A stretch of DNA of 64,000 nucleotides from NCBI RefSeq assembly GCF_000571935.1, contig NZ_ATAX01000008.1, positions 62,001 through 126,000 of the forward strand, given 5' to 3'. A program made the translations under genes and the position numbers. The notes beneath the pieces are model-generated. The model saw only the letters and a list, made by a program, of their open reading frames with translations, ran no database searches and had not been told where the DNA came from. Below are positions 7,987 to 15,106 of this stretch, piece after piece (position 1 is the stretch's first letter; each line of letters begins with the position of its first letter). The DNA is from Ruminococcus flavefaciens 007c (GTDB lineage Bacteria > Bacillota > Clostridia > Oscillospirales > Ruminococcaceae).

Positions 7987-9335
7987 TCCTGAACAAGAAA
8001 AAAAGCAGTATCAATGAAGCAAAAAGCAATCTTATGCTGCTGATAATAGCATTCATATGCGCCATTGCAAGCTGGTTCATCATTGCCATGACGCAGTACC
8101 CCTCCGAATCAAAGGAGATCAAGGAGGTACCGCTGGACGTTGATACAAGCGGCACGTCTGCCTCGGAGCTTTCAGTCATAAACAACAGGACCGACCACGT
8201 AAGAGTGACTCTGGACTGCAGCCGTACCGATTACAGCCGTATAACTGCCGATACCCTTACGGCTTACCTGGACTACGACAATATTTCCTCCGCAGGTTCA
8301 AAACGGCTCACCGTCAAGCTGAAGAGCAATAACGGCGCCGAATTCTCAAACGTTAAGATCTATCCTCCTACCGTTGATGTAGAGCTGGATAAGATCGTCA
8401 AGCTCCCGTTTACTCTTGGGGCAAAGATACAGAACAAGACCTTCGCGGAGGGCAAGGCTGTCTTTGATGAAGAAATAGCCTGCGATCCCGCAGAGGTGAC
8501 CATAAAGGGTCCTTCCAAGATTCTCGACAAGATAGACAAGTGCTATGCTGTATCCACTGAAAAGGAAACTCTTGACAGCACCGTGATACTCACAAGCAAT
8601 GAGTTCTGGCTTTACGACGAAAGCGGTAAGCAGATAAACTATACCGAAAACGATCATCTTTCCTTCGAGCCGAACAATGTTAACATAAAGGTTCCTGTGA
8701 TAGATCAGAAAACGGCAACTATCAAGGTCAATATCACTTCTGCTCCCACCGAGCTGGATACAAGCTGTATCAAGTTCAACATAACCCCCGAAACTATCGT
8801 CATCGGAACCCACGATAACGAGACCAAGCTCAGTGATACCTATGAGATATCCATACCTCTGAGCGATCTGGAGCTGGGTTATTCCAAGAACTTTGACATC
8901 AGCAGCAAGCTTTCGGCAAAGAATATCATAAACCTTTCGGGAACAGACAAGATCAATGTTACCCTTGACAACGAGGGGCTTGCTTCACGCGAGATGAGCA
9001 TAAACAATAACAATATCCACCCGACCAATGTTCCCAACGACGGATATGAATATACAGTCATCACGGAAAAGCTCAATATAACGCTGATAGGGCCGCCCGA
9101 TACCATCAACGGCATCACTGCTGCCGATCTCAGCGCAGAGGTAGATCTTCTCGGTGTAGATACCTCCAATAATCCCGATCTGTTCCAGTATGACGTAACG
9201 GTATCCTGTCCGTCACACAATAACATCTGGGCAATAAGCCAGGGAAAGGTAAATGTTCAGAAGGCTCCCAAAGAGAGCACCAAAAGACAATCTCTCCCCT
9301 CATCGTCGTCAACAGTTACCACAACACCCAACTGA
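7983..9335 (+). CDS. cdaR: YbbR-domain protein CdaR
   Basis: A 450-residue protein with one N-terminal membrane helix (about residues 17-36) and an extracellular region built from repeated YbbR beta modules, ending in a Ser/Thr-rich tail. YbbR/CdaR proteins bind and modulate CdaA. The ATG overlaps the cdaA stop by 4 bp and lies behind GAAAGGAGG. A terminator follows at 9343. Confidence 0.9.
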   Translation: MILNKKKSSINEAKSNLMLLIIAFICAIASWFIIAMTQYPSESKEIKEVPLDVDTSGTSASELSVINNRTDHVRVTLDCSRTDYSRITADTLTAYLDYDNISSAGSKRLTVKLKSNNGAEFSNVKIYPPTVDVELDKIVKLPFTLGAKIQNKTFAEGKAVFDEEIACDPAEVTIKGPSKILDKIDKCYAVSTEKETLDSTVILTSNEFWLYDESGKQINYTENDHLSFEPNNVNIKVPVIDQKTATIKVNITSAPTELDTSCIKFNITPETIVIGTHDNETKLSDTYEISIPLSDLELGYSKNFDISSKLSAKNIINLSGTDKINVTLDNEGLASREMSINNNNIHPTNVPNDGYEYTVITEKLNITLIGPPDTINGITAADLSAEVDLLGVDTSNNPDLFQYDVTVSCPSHNNIWAISQGKVNVQKAPKESTKRQSLPSSSSTVTTTPN

Positions 9336-9342
9336 TCCCGTA

Positions 9343-9375
9343 GCTCCGCTGTTTTATGGCAGCGGAGCTTTTCTT
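9343..9375 (+). terminator. Terminator of cdaA-cdaR
   Basis: GCTCCGCTG / CAGCGGAGC stem followed by TTTTCTT. Confidence 0.8.
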
Positions 9376-9451
9376 ATTTGCAAATCATACACCGTCATCC
9401 TGCACAAATATATAACAACATATTTATTGTTTGTACCGATTTTGACCATGA

Positions 9452-9495
9452 ATTAACAATTTGTTAACATTTGCATGGTAAAAACATGATATAAT
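9452..9495 (+). promoter_or_regulatory. Promoter region with inverted repeat before the dockerin gene
   Basis: A TATAAT at 9490-9495 has no well-spaced -35 but lies behind the inverted repeat TTAACAATTTGTTAA (9452-9466). An activator-dependent promoter is a possible reading. Inference only. Confidence 0.35.
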
Positions 9496-9559
9496 TTCCC
9501 TGTACGAATTCTTGTACACATATTATTTACAATTATTTTTTCTGAAAGGATGATAAGCA

Positions 9560-11518
9560 ATGAAAAACCATATCTCAAACAGGATCAAAGCATCTGTTTT
9601 AAGCCTTGCAATGGCTGCCGCAATGGTCCCGATGTATTCCGCTCCCGTAAATGCGGTAACTACTTCAGGACTCTCTGCTGTCTCAGAAAACAAGGGCGTT
9701 TCCCAGACCATGAAGGTCGATTCTGTATATGAAGGCACTATACCCGACGACGGCGCCGACTCGGTGACCTTCACTCTTGAGACCAGCTATTCCGGACAGA
9801 GCTATTCATACGGCTTCGGCTGCGCTACCAAGGAGGATCCCTACTGGCTTGAGCTCGATAAGAGCGGCAAATGGGTAGACGGCTCCAAGGCAGAGGGTAC
9901 AGCCTGCAAGCTCGACAAGGCAACGAGCACCATAACCATCGACCTTAAGAAGGCAGGTGCAAAGCCGGGAGGAAAATTCGAATTCAGATGCTATTACTCC
10001 GCACACTGGGATAACTCCAAGGGAGATATGGTAGACAATACCGTTAAGCTCACAGGCGTTGACTTTGGCGGCGGAAGCTCCAGCAGCAGTTCCAGCAGCT
10101 CAGGCGTTACTTCCAAGAACAAGAAGAGCGGCTCCTGGACTTTCAAGGACAATAAGGACGGCACAGCTACTATCTCATCCACAGTTACAAAGCAGCTGGA
10201 CGACCTTGATTATAAACTCACACTGGGCTACGATGAAGAGTACTATGAAAAGAAGGGTATCGAGCCCGATGATGATTCTCCTATGAACAGCCATAAGTTC
10301 AAGTACAGCGATTTCGGCATCTCAAGCACTGATGAAGTAACCATAGAGTCCCTCTACGTTGTAGTAGAGACCGATTTTGACGTTGACAAGTTCATGTACG
10401 GCTGCGGAACCAACGTTGCCGAGGGCTCTCCTTCCGATACAGAGTATCCAAAGAGAGGCATCATCGACGGCAAGGAAAAAGCAGGCTACTGGTATAACGA
10501 AATGGGCGAGGAAGCAAGAGAAGAATTTGAGGAGCAGGGCGTTGTATTCGGCCTCAAGACCATAGGCGAAGGTACTACCATTGAGGGCGCAGGCAAGTAT
10601 ATCGAGTGTCTCTGGGACGTTCCCGCAGATGTACAGAAGGATCAGACAACCGCGCCCAGCGATTCTATCGGCTTCCAGTTCTGGTACGGTACAAAGGACG
10701 CTTCAAAGTACACCGAGATCACCTCTTCTGATGATGTTACCATCACCAGCGCAGCTCTTACCTATACCATAACCAAGACCGTTCCATATACAGCTTCTTC
10801 AAAGACCTCACAGAGCGCTACTCTGGACTGCACGGCTACTTCGGATACCAAGAAGAACTTTGAGGTATCCTACAAGGATCTGGGCATAGAGGACGATATG
10901 GACGTTTATGCAGTACGCTTCGACGTATCCGCCACAAAGGAAATCAAGAAGCTTGTATACGGCACAGGTACAGGTACTACCGATGAAAAGAACGATTACT
11001 GGTTCCAGGAGCCTGTAAACTCTGTTGTACTGGGCGCAGGCAAGAGCGCTGAGATCATGTGGATACTTCCTACCTCTGTATCAGGCTCAACCCCCGAAAA
11101 GAATATAGTAAATCCCGACGGAAACGTTGTATTCGGCTATTATTACGGCGAGAGCGATACTATCAAGGTAAACAATGTTGAAGTATACTATGCTGTTCCC
11201 GAGACTACTACCACTACTACAACCACAACGACTACCACCACTACAACTACCACTACTGTTACATCACCCACAGTTACTCTCTGGGGCGATGCTAACTGTG
11301 ACGGAACTGTTGACCTTGCAGACGCTATCCTCATCATGCAGTCACTTGCCAACCCCAACAAGTACGGCATCGGCGGTACAGCTGCCAAGCCTCTTACAAA
11401 GCAGGGTCAGGCAAATGCAGATGTTGATACATCTACAAAGGGCCTCACAGGTGATGACGCTGTTAAGATCCAGGAGTACCTCCTCAAGAAGGTATCTTCT
11501 CTCGATCCTACTAAGTAA
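9560..11518 (+). CDS. Secreted dockerin protein with three related beta modules
   Basis: A 652-residue exported protein: signal peptide about 1-32 (cleavage near PVNA-V), a first module about 50-170, a Gly/Ser linker (SSSSSSS near residue 180), two further modules about 190-400 and 410-550, a Thr-only linker and a C-terminal type-I dockerin (WGDANCDGTVDLADAI ... GLTGDDAVKIQEYL) for cellulosome attachment. Modules 2 and 3 share the pattern Y-G-x-G ... YW ... GAGK-x-x-E-x-x-W, so they are internal repeats. No catalytic domain is recognised; carbohydrate binding is the likely role, as in the non-catalytic modules of ruminococcal cellulosomes. Ribosome site GAAAGGATG precedes the ATG. Confidence 0.85.
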   Translation: MKNHISNRIKASVLSLAMAAAMVPMYSAPVNAVTTSGLSAVSENKGVSQTMKVDSVYEGTIPDDGADSVTFTLETSYSGQSYSYGFGCATKEDPYWLELDKSGKWVDGSKAEGTACKLDKATSTITIDLKKAGAKPGGKFEFRCYYSAHWDNSKGDMVDNTVKLTGVDFGGGSSSSSSSSSGVTSKNKKSGSWTFKDNKDGTATISSTVTKQLDDLDYKLTLGYDEEYYEKKGIEPDDDSPMNSHKFKYSDFGISSTDEVTIESLYVVVETDFDVDKFMYGCGTNVAEGSPSDTEYPKRGIIDGKEKAGYWYNEMGEEAREEFEEQGVVFGLKTIGEGTTIEGAGKYIECLWDVPADVQKDQTTAPSDSIGFQFWYGTKDASKYTEITSSDDVTITSAALTYTITKTVPYTASSKTSQSATLDCTATSDTKKNFEVSYKDLGIEDDMDVYAVRFDVSATKEIKKLVYGTGTGTTDEKNDYWFQEPVNSVVLGAGKSAEIMWILPTSVSGSTPEKNIVNPDGNVVFGYYYGESDTIKVNNVEVYYAVPETTTTTTTTTTTTTTTTTTVTSPTVTLWGDANCDGTVDLADAILIMQSLANPNKYGIGGTAAKPLTKQGQANADVDTSTKGLTGDDAVKIQEYLLKKVSSLDPTK

Positions 11519-11535
11519 TTACTGAAATAACATAG

Positions 11536-11563
11536 AAAAGCGGCGCTGATGCGCCGCTTTTTG
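11536..11563 (+). terminator. Terminator after the first dockerin gene
   Basis: AAGCGGCGC, loop TGAT, GCGCCGCTTTTT. Confidence 0.85.
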
Positions 11564-11836
11564 CAGCTATGAGCACCGCCTGAACACCAAAGCTTCCCTT
11601 GTTCCCGTAAAAAATAGCTTAACAATGCTCAAGAGCTGCCGTTCTCAATGAGGGCTTTTTTATGTAAAACACCGAAAAAATGCCTTTATATGGTATTTTT
11701 TTAAGAAATCACTTCCATTTATGGCTATTTTATGCTATAATTGGTTTTACACTTTTCAGCATTTTTCTGGCTGTTAAATGCAAACAGGTCTGTTACAGGG
11801 GGTAAAAGGCCGAAAATATCATAGAAGGAGAATAAA
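11564..11836. other. Intergenic leader region of the VanY-dockerin gene
   Basis: No gene is seen. It contains a TATAAT at about 11735 with only a poor -35 (TTCCAT, 17 bp upstream) and a ribosome site GAAGGAG before the ATG at 11837. A T-run at 11653-11660 follows a weak stem (CTCAAGAG region), possibly a minor terminator. Confidence 0.4.
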
Positions 11837-14134
11837 ATGAGAGCTAAACGATTATTAGCGTCAATGCTGTCATTTGCCCTGTGCTCGGGAGCAGTTCCGT
11901 CTTTATGTGCTTCTGCGGCTGACGGGCAGGCTGCAGCAACAGCGGCAGTAATTATGGCAAACGACACTTCAGCAGCTGTCGGAGCTTCCGCCGAAGCGGA
12001 TACCTTCGGTATGATCATAGGCAACAACAAGACGTACACTGTCAACAAGGGCTCTGTGGTGACTATCAACCTTGGCGACGTCAATTTTGACGGCATGATA
12101 GACGCCAACGACGCCTCCGCCATACTTGTGGCGTATGCAAGTATGTCATCAAAGGATCATACCTCAGTATTTACAGCTGCCCAAACCATAGCAGCAGACG
12201 TCAATTTAGACGGCAAGGCGGATTCCGTGGACGCTTCCTGCGTTCTTTCGTACTACGCCTACCTTTCTACAAGAGGTACTCTCCCCATCGAGAGCTTCCT
12301 GAAGCTGGAAGAAATGATGGCGTCAACCACAACAACTGCAACAGCAGCAAAGACTACGACCACAACAAAAACTACATCAACTGCCTCAGCTTCAAAGACA
12401 ACTTCAACGGCTGCGGCAAAGACCACTTCATCGACCTCATCATCAATAACAACAACAGCAGCTTCAACAACGGGAAAAGCCACACCCCCTCTCACGGCTT
12501 CGTCCGCGACAACTACAACAACTGCTGCATCTGTTACTAATACTTCAACCTCTTCGGCAACCACCTCTGTATCAAAAACAGCCGCAACGACATCAACGAC
12601 TTCGACAGTATCATCAACTGCAACTTCGACCACTTCGTCGACTACTTTCCTCTCATCCACCACGACCACAACTACTGCCGCACCTACTACTACAACGACT
12701 ACTGTGACCTCCACAGCAACGACCACTGCATACGTTGATCCATACAAGGTGCATACAATAAAGCTCAGCGAAAATGTGCTGAAGCTGAATGTAGGCATGG
12801 GCGGCATATCCTATGTTACCATGCTCCCCGCTACTGCCGACCGCAGAGAGATATGGAGCTGCTCCGATGAAAGCATCGCCGTAGTTGACAACGAAGGCTG
12901 GATCGTAGGAAAATCGGAGGGAACCTGTGTCGTTACGGTTACCAGCTTCAATAATCCCGCCGTTAAGGCAGATATAAAGGTTACAGTATGTGATCCCAAC
13001 AAGGTAAACGCCATCAAGCTCAGCAAGACAGAGATGTCTATTCCCATAGGCGGCGGAGATATATCCTACGTTACCATGCTGCCTACAAATGCTACCAACA
13101 AAAAGGAGATATGGATCAGCTCGGATGAAAGCATTGCTACCGTCAATGACGAAGGCTGGGTCAGCGGAATCAGAGAGGGCACCTGCATAGTTACAGTATA
13201 CAGCAGAGCCAATCCCGCAGTACATGAGTCCATAAAGGTTAATGTTACCGACCCCAACAAGGTAAGCGCAATAAAGCTCAGTAAGTATGAGATGAACATA
13301 CTTGTAGGAAATCTTGACATATCCTACGTTACAATGCTGCCAAAGACAGCACTCAACGTTGAAGAGGTATGGACAAGCTCAAATCCTGCCATAGCCACAG
13401 TTGACAAATGGGGCAATGTTTACGGAGCATCTCCCGGAAGCTGCATCGTTTCCGTTATCAGTAAGGCAAATCCCTCTGTAAAGGCAGATATTGTCGTAAA
13501 TGTACTGAGCAGGACCACCACAACTACCACAACAACGACTACTACCACTACGACTGTCACGACCACAACTACAACAGCACCCTATATCTCCTCACATATA
13601 GTACAGAACATAAATGGCGTTACCTATGTGGACGGAATACTCATAGTTAACAAGACCTATTCCCTTCCCAAGGATTACGCTGTTTCAGGACTCAACGCCA
13701 ATGCCCTTGCACAGTTCAATACAATGGCACTTGACGCTGCACAGCTGGGACTCTCTCTCAAGTGCTCATCGGGCTACCGTTCATACAGCTATCAGGAAAC
13801 TCTCTACAACAGCTATGTTCTCAGGGACGGAAAGCTCCTGGCCGATACATATTCAGCAAGGCCGGGGCACTCAGAGCACCAGACAGGACTTGCGATAGAT
13901 GTAAACTCCATAGATTACACCTTCCTTAATACTCCCGAGTGTGCATGGCTTGAGAAAAACGCTCATAAGTACGGCTTTATCATACGCTACCCCAAGGGCA
14001 AGGAAGCTTACACAGGCTTCAGCTATGAGCCCTGGCATTTAAGATACCTTGGAACTGCAACAGCCACCGAGGTATACAACAGCGGACTCTGCCTCGAAGA
14101 ATACCTGGGCATATCCTCCGCATACGCAAACTGA
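11837..14134 (+). CDS. Dockerin - Ig-like repeat - VanY-type carboxypeptidase
   Basis: A 765-residue exported protein with an unusual order. After a signal peptide (about 1-28) comes an N-terminal dockerin (LGDVNFDGMIDANDA ... DVNLDGKADSVDA, about 70-150), then a long Ser/Thr/Ala linker, three BIG2-like immunoglobulin repeats of about 85 residues (each with SYVTMLP and a terminal V-x-V), a Thr linker, and a C-terminal D-Ala-D-Ala carboxypeptidase of the VanY/LAS metallopeptidase type. Zinc ligands are visible: H681 and D688 in GHSEHQTGLAID, and H734 in EPWHLRYLG; the SGYRS loop is also present. It may trim peptidoglycan or another peptide while tethered to the cellulosome or cell surface. Confidence 0.88.
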   Translation: MRAKRLLASMLSFALCSGAVPSLCASAADGQAAATAAVIMANDTSAAVGASAEADTFGMIIGNNKTYTVNKGSVVTINLGDVNFDGMIDANDASAILVAYASMSSKDHTSVFTAAQTIAADVNLDGKADSVDASCVLSYYAYLSTRGTLPIESFLKLEEMMASTTTTATAAKTTTTTKTTSTASASKTTSTAAAKTTSSTSSSITTTAASTTGKATPPLTASSATTTTTAASVTNTSTSSATTSVSKTAATTSTTSTVSSTATSTTSSTTFLSSTTTTTTAAPTTTTTTVTSTATTTAYVDPYKVHTIKLSENVLKLNVGMGGISYVTMLPATADRREIWSCSDESIAVVDNEGWIVGKSEGTCVVTVTSFNNPAVKADIKVTVCDPNKVNAIKLSKTEMSIPIGGGDISYVTMLPTNATNKKEIWISSDESIATVNDEGWVSGIREGTCIVTVYSRANPAVHESIKVNVTDPNKVSAIKLSKYEMNILVGNLDISYVTMLPKTALNVEEVWTSSNPAIATVDKWGNVYGASPGSCIVSVISKANPSVKADIVVNVLSRTTTTTTTTTTTTTTVTTTTTTAPYISSHIVQNINGVTYVDGILIVNKTYSLPKDYAVSGLNANALAQFNTMALDAAQLGLSLKCSSGYRSYSYQETLYNSYVLRDGKLLADTYSARPGHSEHQTGLAIDVNSIDYTFLNTPECAWLEKNAHKYGFIIRYPKGKEAYTGFSYEPWHLRYLGTATATEVYNSGLCLEEYLGISSAYAN

Positions 14135-14137
14135 ACA

Positions 14138-14172
14138 AAAGCTGCCGCAGACCTGCGGCAGCTTTAATTTAT
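14138..14172 (+). terminator. Terminator of the VanY-dockerin gene
   Basis: AAAGCTGCCGCAG, loop ACCT-like, CTGCGGCAGCTTTAATTT. Confidence 0.75.
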
Positions 14173-14181
14173 ATCAAAGCA

Positions 14182-14247
14182 GCCGTCAGGAGCTCTGCCA
14201 TATGCCGGGAAGCTATCCGCGGGAGCAATGCTCCACCTCCTGACGGC
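14182..14247. ncRNA. Intergenic structured element of unknown class
   Basis: GCCGTCAGGAG (14182-14192) pairs perfectly with CTCCTGACGGC (14237-14247), an 11-bp stem enclosing 44 nt that contains a second hairpin GGAGC/GCTCC (14222-14234). No U-run and no tRNA elements. It could be part of a processed 3' UTR or a repeat. No known RNA family is recognised. Confidence 0.35.
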
Positions 14248-14430
14248 CGCTCATATTGCTGCTTACATTATATTATGCAGAAAACCAAAAAAGGTACAAT
14301 GAAAATTCTTACAGCAGAAGAAACTCTCCGTAAATATTGTTGTCATATTTGTCAGATTTATGTAACCGATAGGAAACTGTACGTAAGCATTTCATATCCG
14401 AACTGTATTCAAACCGAAATCGCTCTGTTA

Positions 14431-14459
14431 TTGCATATTTGTGATCCATAGGGTATAAT
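14431..14459 (+). promoter_or_regulatory. SigmaA promoter of a candidate noncoding RNA
   Basis: TTGCAT (14431-14436), 17 bp, TATAAT (14454-14459). No plausible protein start with a ribosome site follows before the terminator near 14604. Confidence 0.65.
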
Positions 14460-14465
14460 ATAGAC

Positions 14466-14641
14466 AGTAAAGGGAAAAAGAAATAAACAAGAACCTTCAT
14501 TGTTCCTCGTTTCTGCGTCGATCATACCTCCCGACGCAAAACACACCCATGGCGGTGTCGCACACCACCGCTTCATGAACACTCCTTTCGGAAAGAGAAA
14601 AATGACCGTCGGCGCAAAAGTGTCGGCGGTCCTCTTTTTTT
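14466..14641 (+). ncRNA. Candidate noncoding RNA 1 (about 176 nt)
   Basis: A transcription unit with a good promoter and a terminator but no convincing ORF. Internal hairpins: GAAC/GTTC (about 14491), GCGTCG/CGACGC (14515-14537), and a strong stem GCGGTG/CACCGC extended by CATG on both sides (about 14549-14578). The 3' end is GACCGTCGGCGC, loop AAAA, GTGTCGGCGGTC (14604-14631; G-U pairs included) followed by CTCTTTTTTT. Size is compatible with 6S-type RNAs, but I could not recognise the diagnostic bubble, so no class is assigned. Confidence 0.5.
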
Positions 14642-14731
14642 ATTTCAGTGTCACATTTTCACAGGATCATGCGTTATATAATATGGGGGACAAAACAATT
14701 CCTTTCATAAAAAGTGATCCAGACGGTGTGG

Positions 14732-14825
14732 AAAGACGAAGCCGCTGTAAATCATGCGGTCTGCACAAATAATCCCTGCGCTTTTGTTCAAACGGAAGAA
14801 AACGGGATGATCTTCGTCTTTTTAC
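14732..14825 (+). ncRNA. Candidate structured RNA 2 with long-range stem
   Basis: AAAGACGAAG (14732-14741) is fully complementary to CTTCGTCTTT (14812-14821), which runs into TTTTT. The enclosed 70 nt contain CCGC/GCGG. A TATAAT-like box lies near 14674. This may be a second small RNA or a regulated terminator downstream of RNA 1. Confidence 0.35.
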
Positions 14826-15023
14826 ACCTCAAAAATCACTATTTTTAAAAGAAAATGTTTTCACCATAAGAACAGATATTTATGTGCTTCAGCCTTTGCG
14901 GCTGCGGCCTGCCTGTCACCGGCATGATGCGCCGCAAAGAAGGGCAGGAACGCATATCCGTACCGGTAAGCGAAAAGATCTGATACAGCGTTTTTTCCAT
15001 AATGGTCTCTATATATTCAGAAA

Positions 15024-15057
15024 AAGAGCAGTCCTTCTCCATGGACTGCTCTTTTAC
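15024..15057 (-). terminator. Terminator of the GH5 pair
   Basis: On the minus strand AAAGAGCAGTCC, short loop, GGACTGCTCTTTTTC: a 12-bp stem with U-run on both strands. Confidence 0.85.
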
Positions 15058-15106
15058 TTTTTTCATTTATAAACGCCGCTGTTACCGCAGCGATCTATCT
15101 GTTCAA

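Noticed and set aside
11212..11268. ACN tandem codon tracts considered as CRISPR or satellite repeats
   Set aside because: They are in-frame Thr linkers of dockerin proteins, not repeat-spacer arrays; no CRISPR array was seen in the window.
12259..12807. Long Val-rich open frame opposite the Thr linker of the VanY-dockerin protein
   Set aside because: Mirror image of ACN threonine codons; no ribosome site, no real protein features.
14466..14641. Naming the noncoding RNA as 6S RNA
   Set aside because: Length fits, but the central open bubble and closing stem could not be recognised by eye.
14500..14772. 90-codon frame over the candidate noncoding RNAs
   Set aside because: It crosses a strong terminator at 14604-14641, has no ribosome site and no recognisable domain.
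14845..15066. 73-codon minus-strand frame after the GH5 gene
   Set aside because: Its first half is the terminator stem of the GH5 unit.
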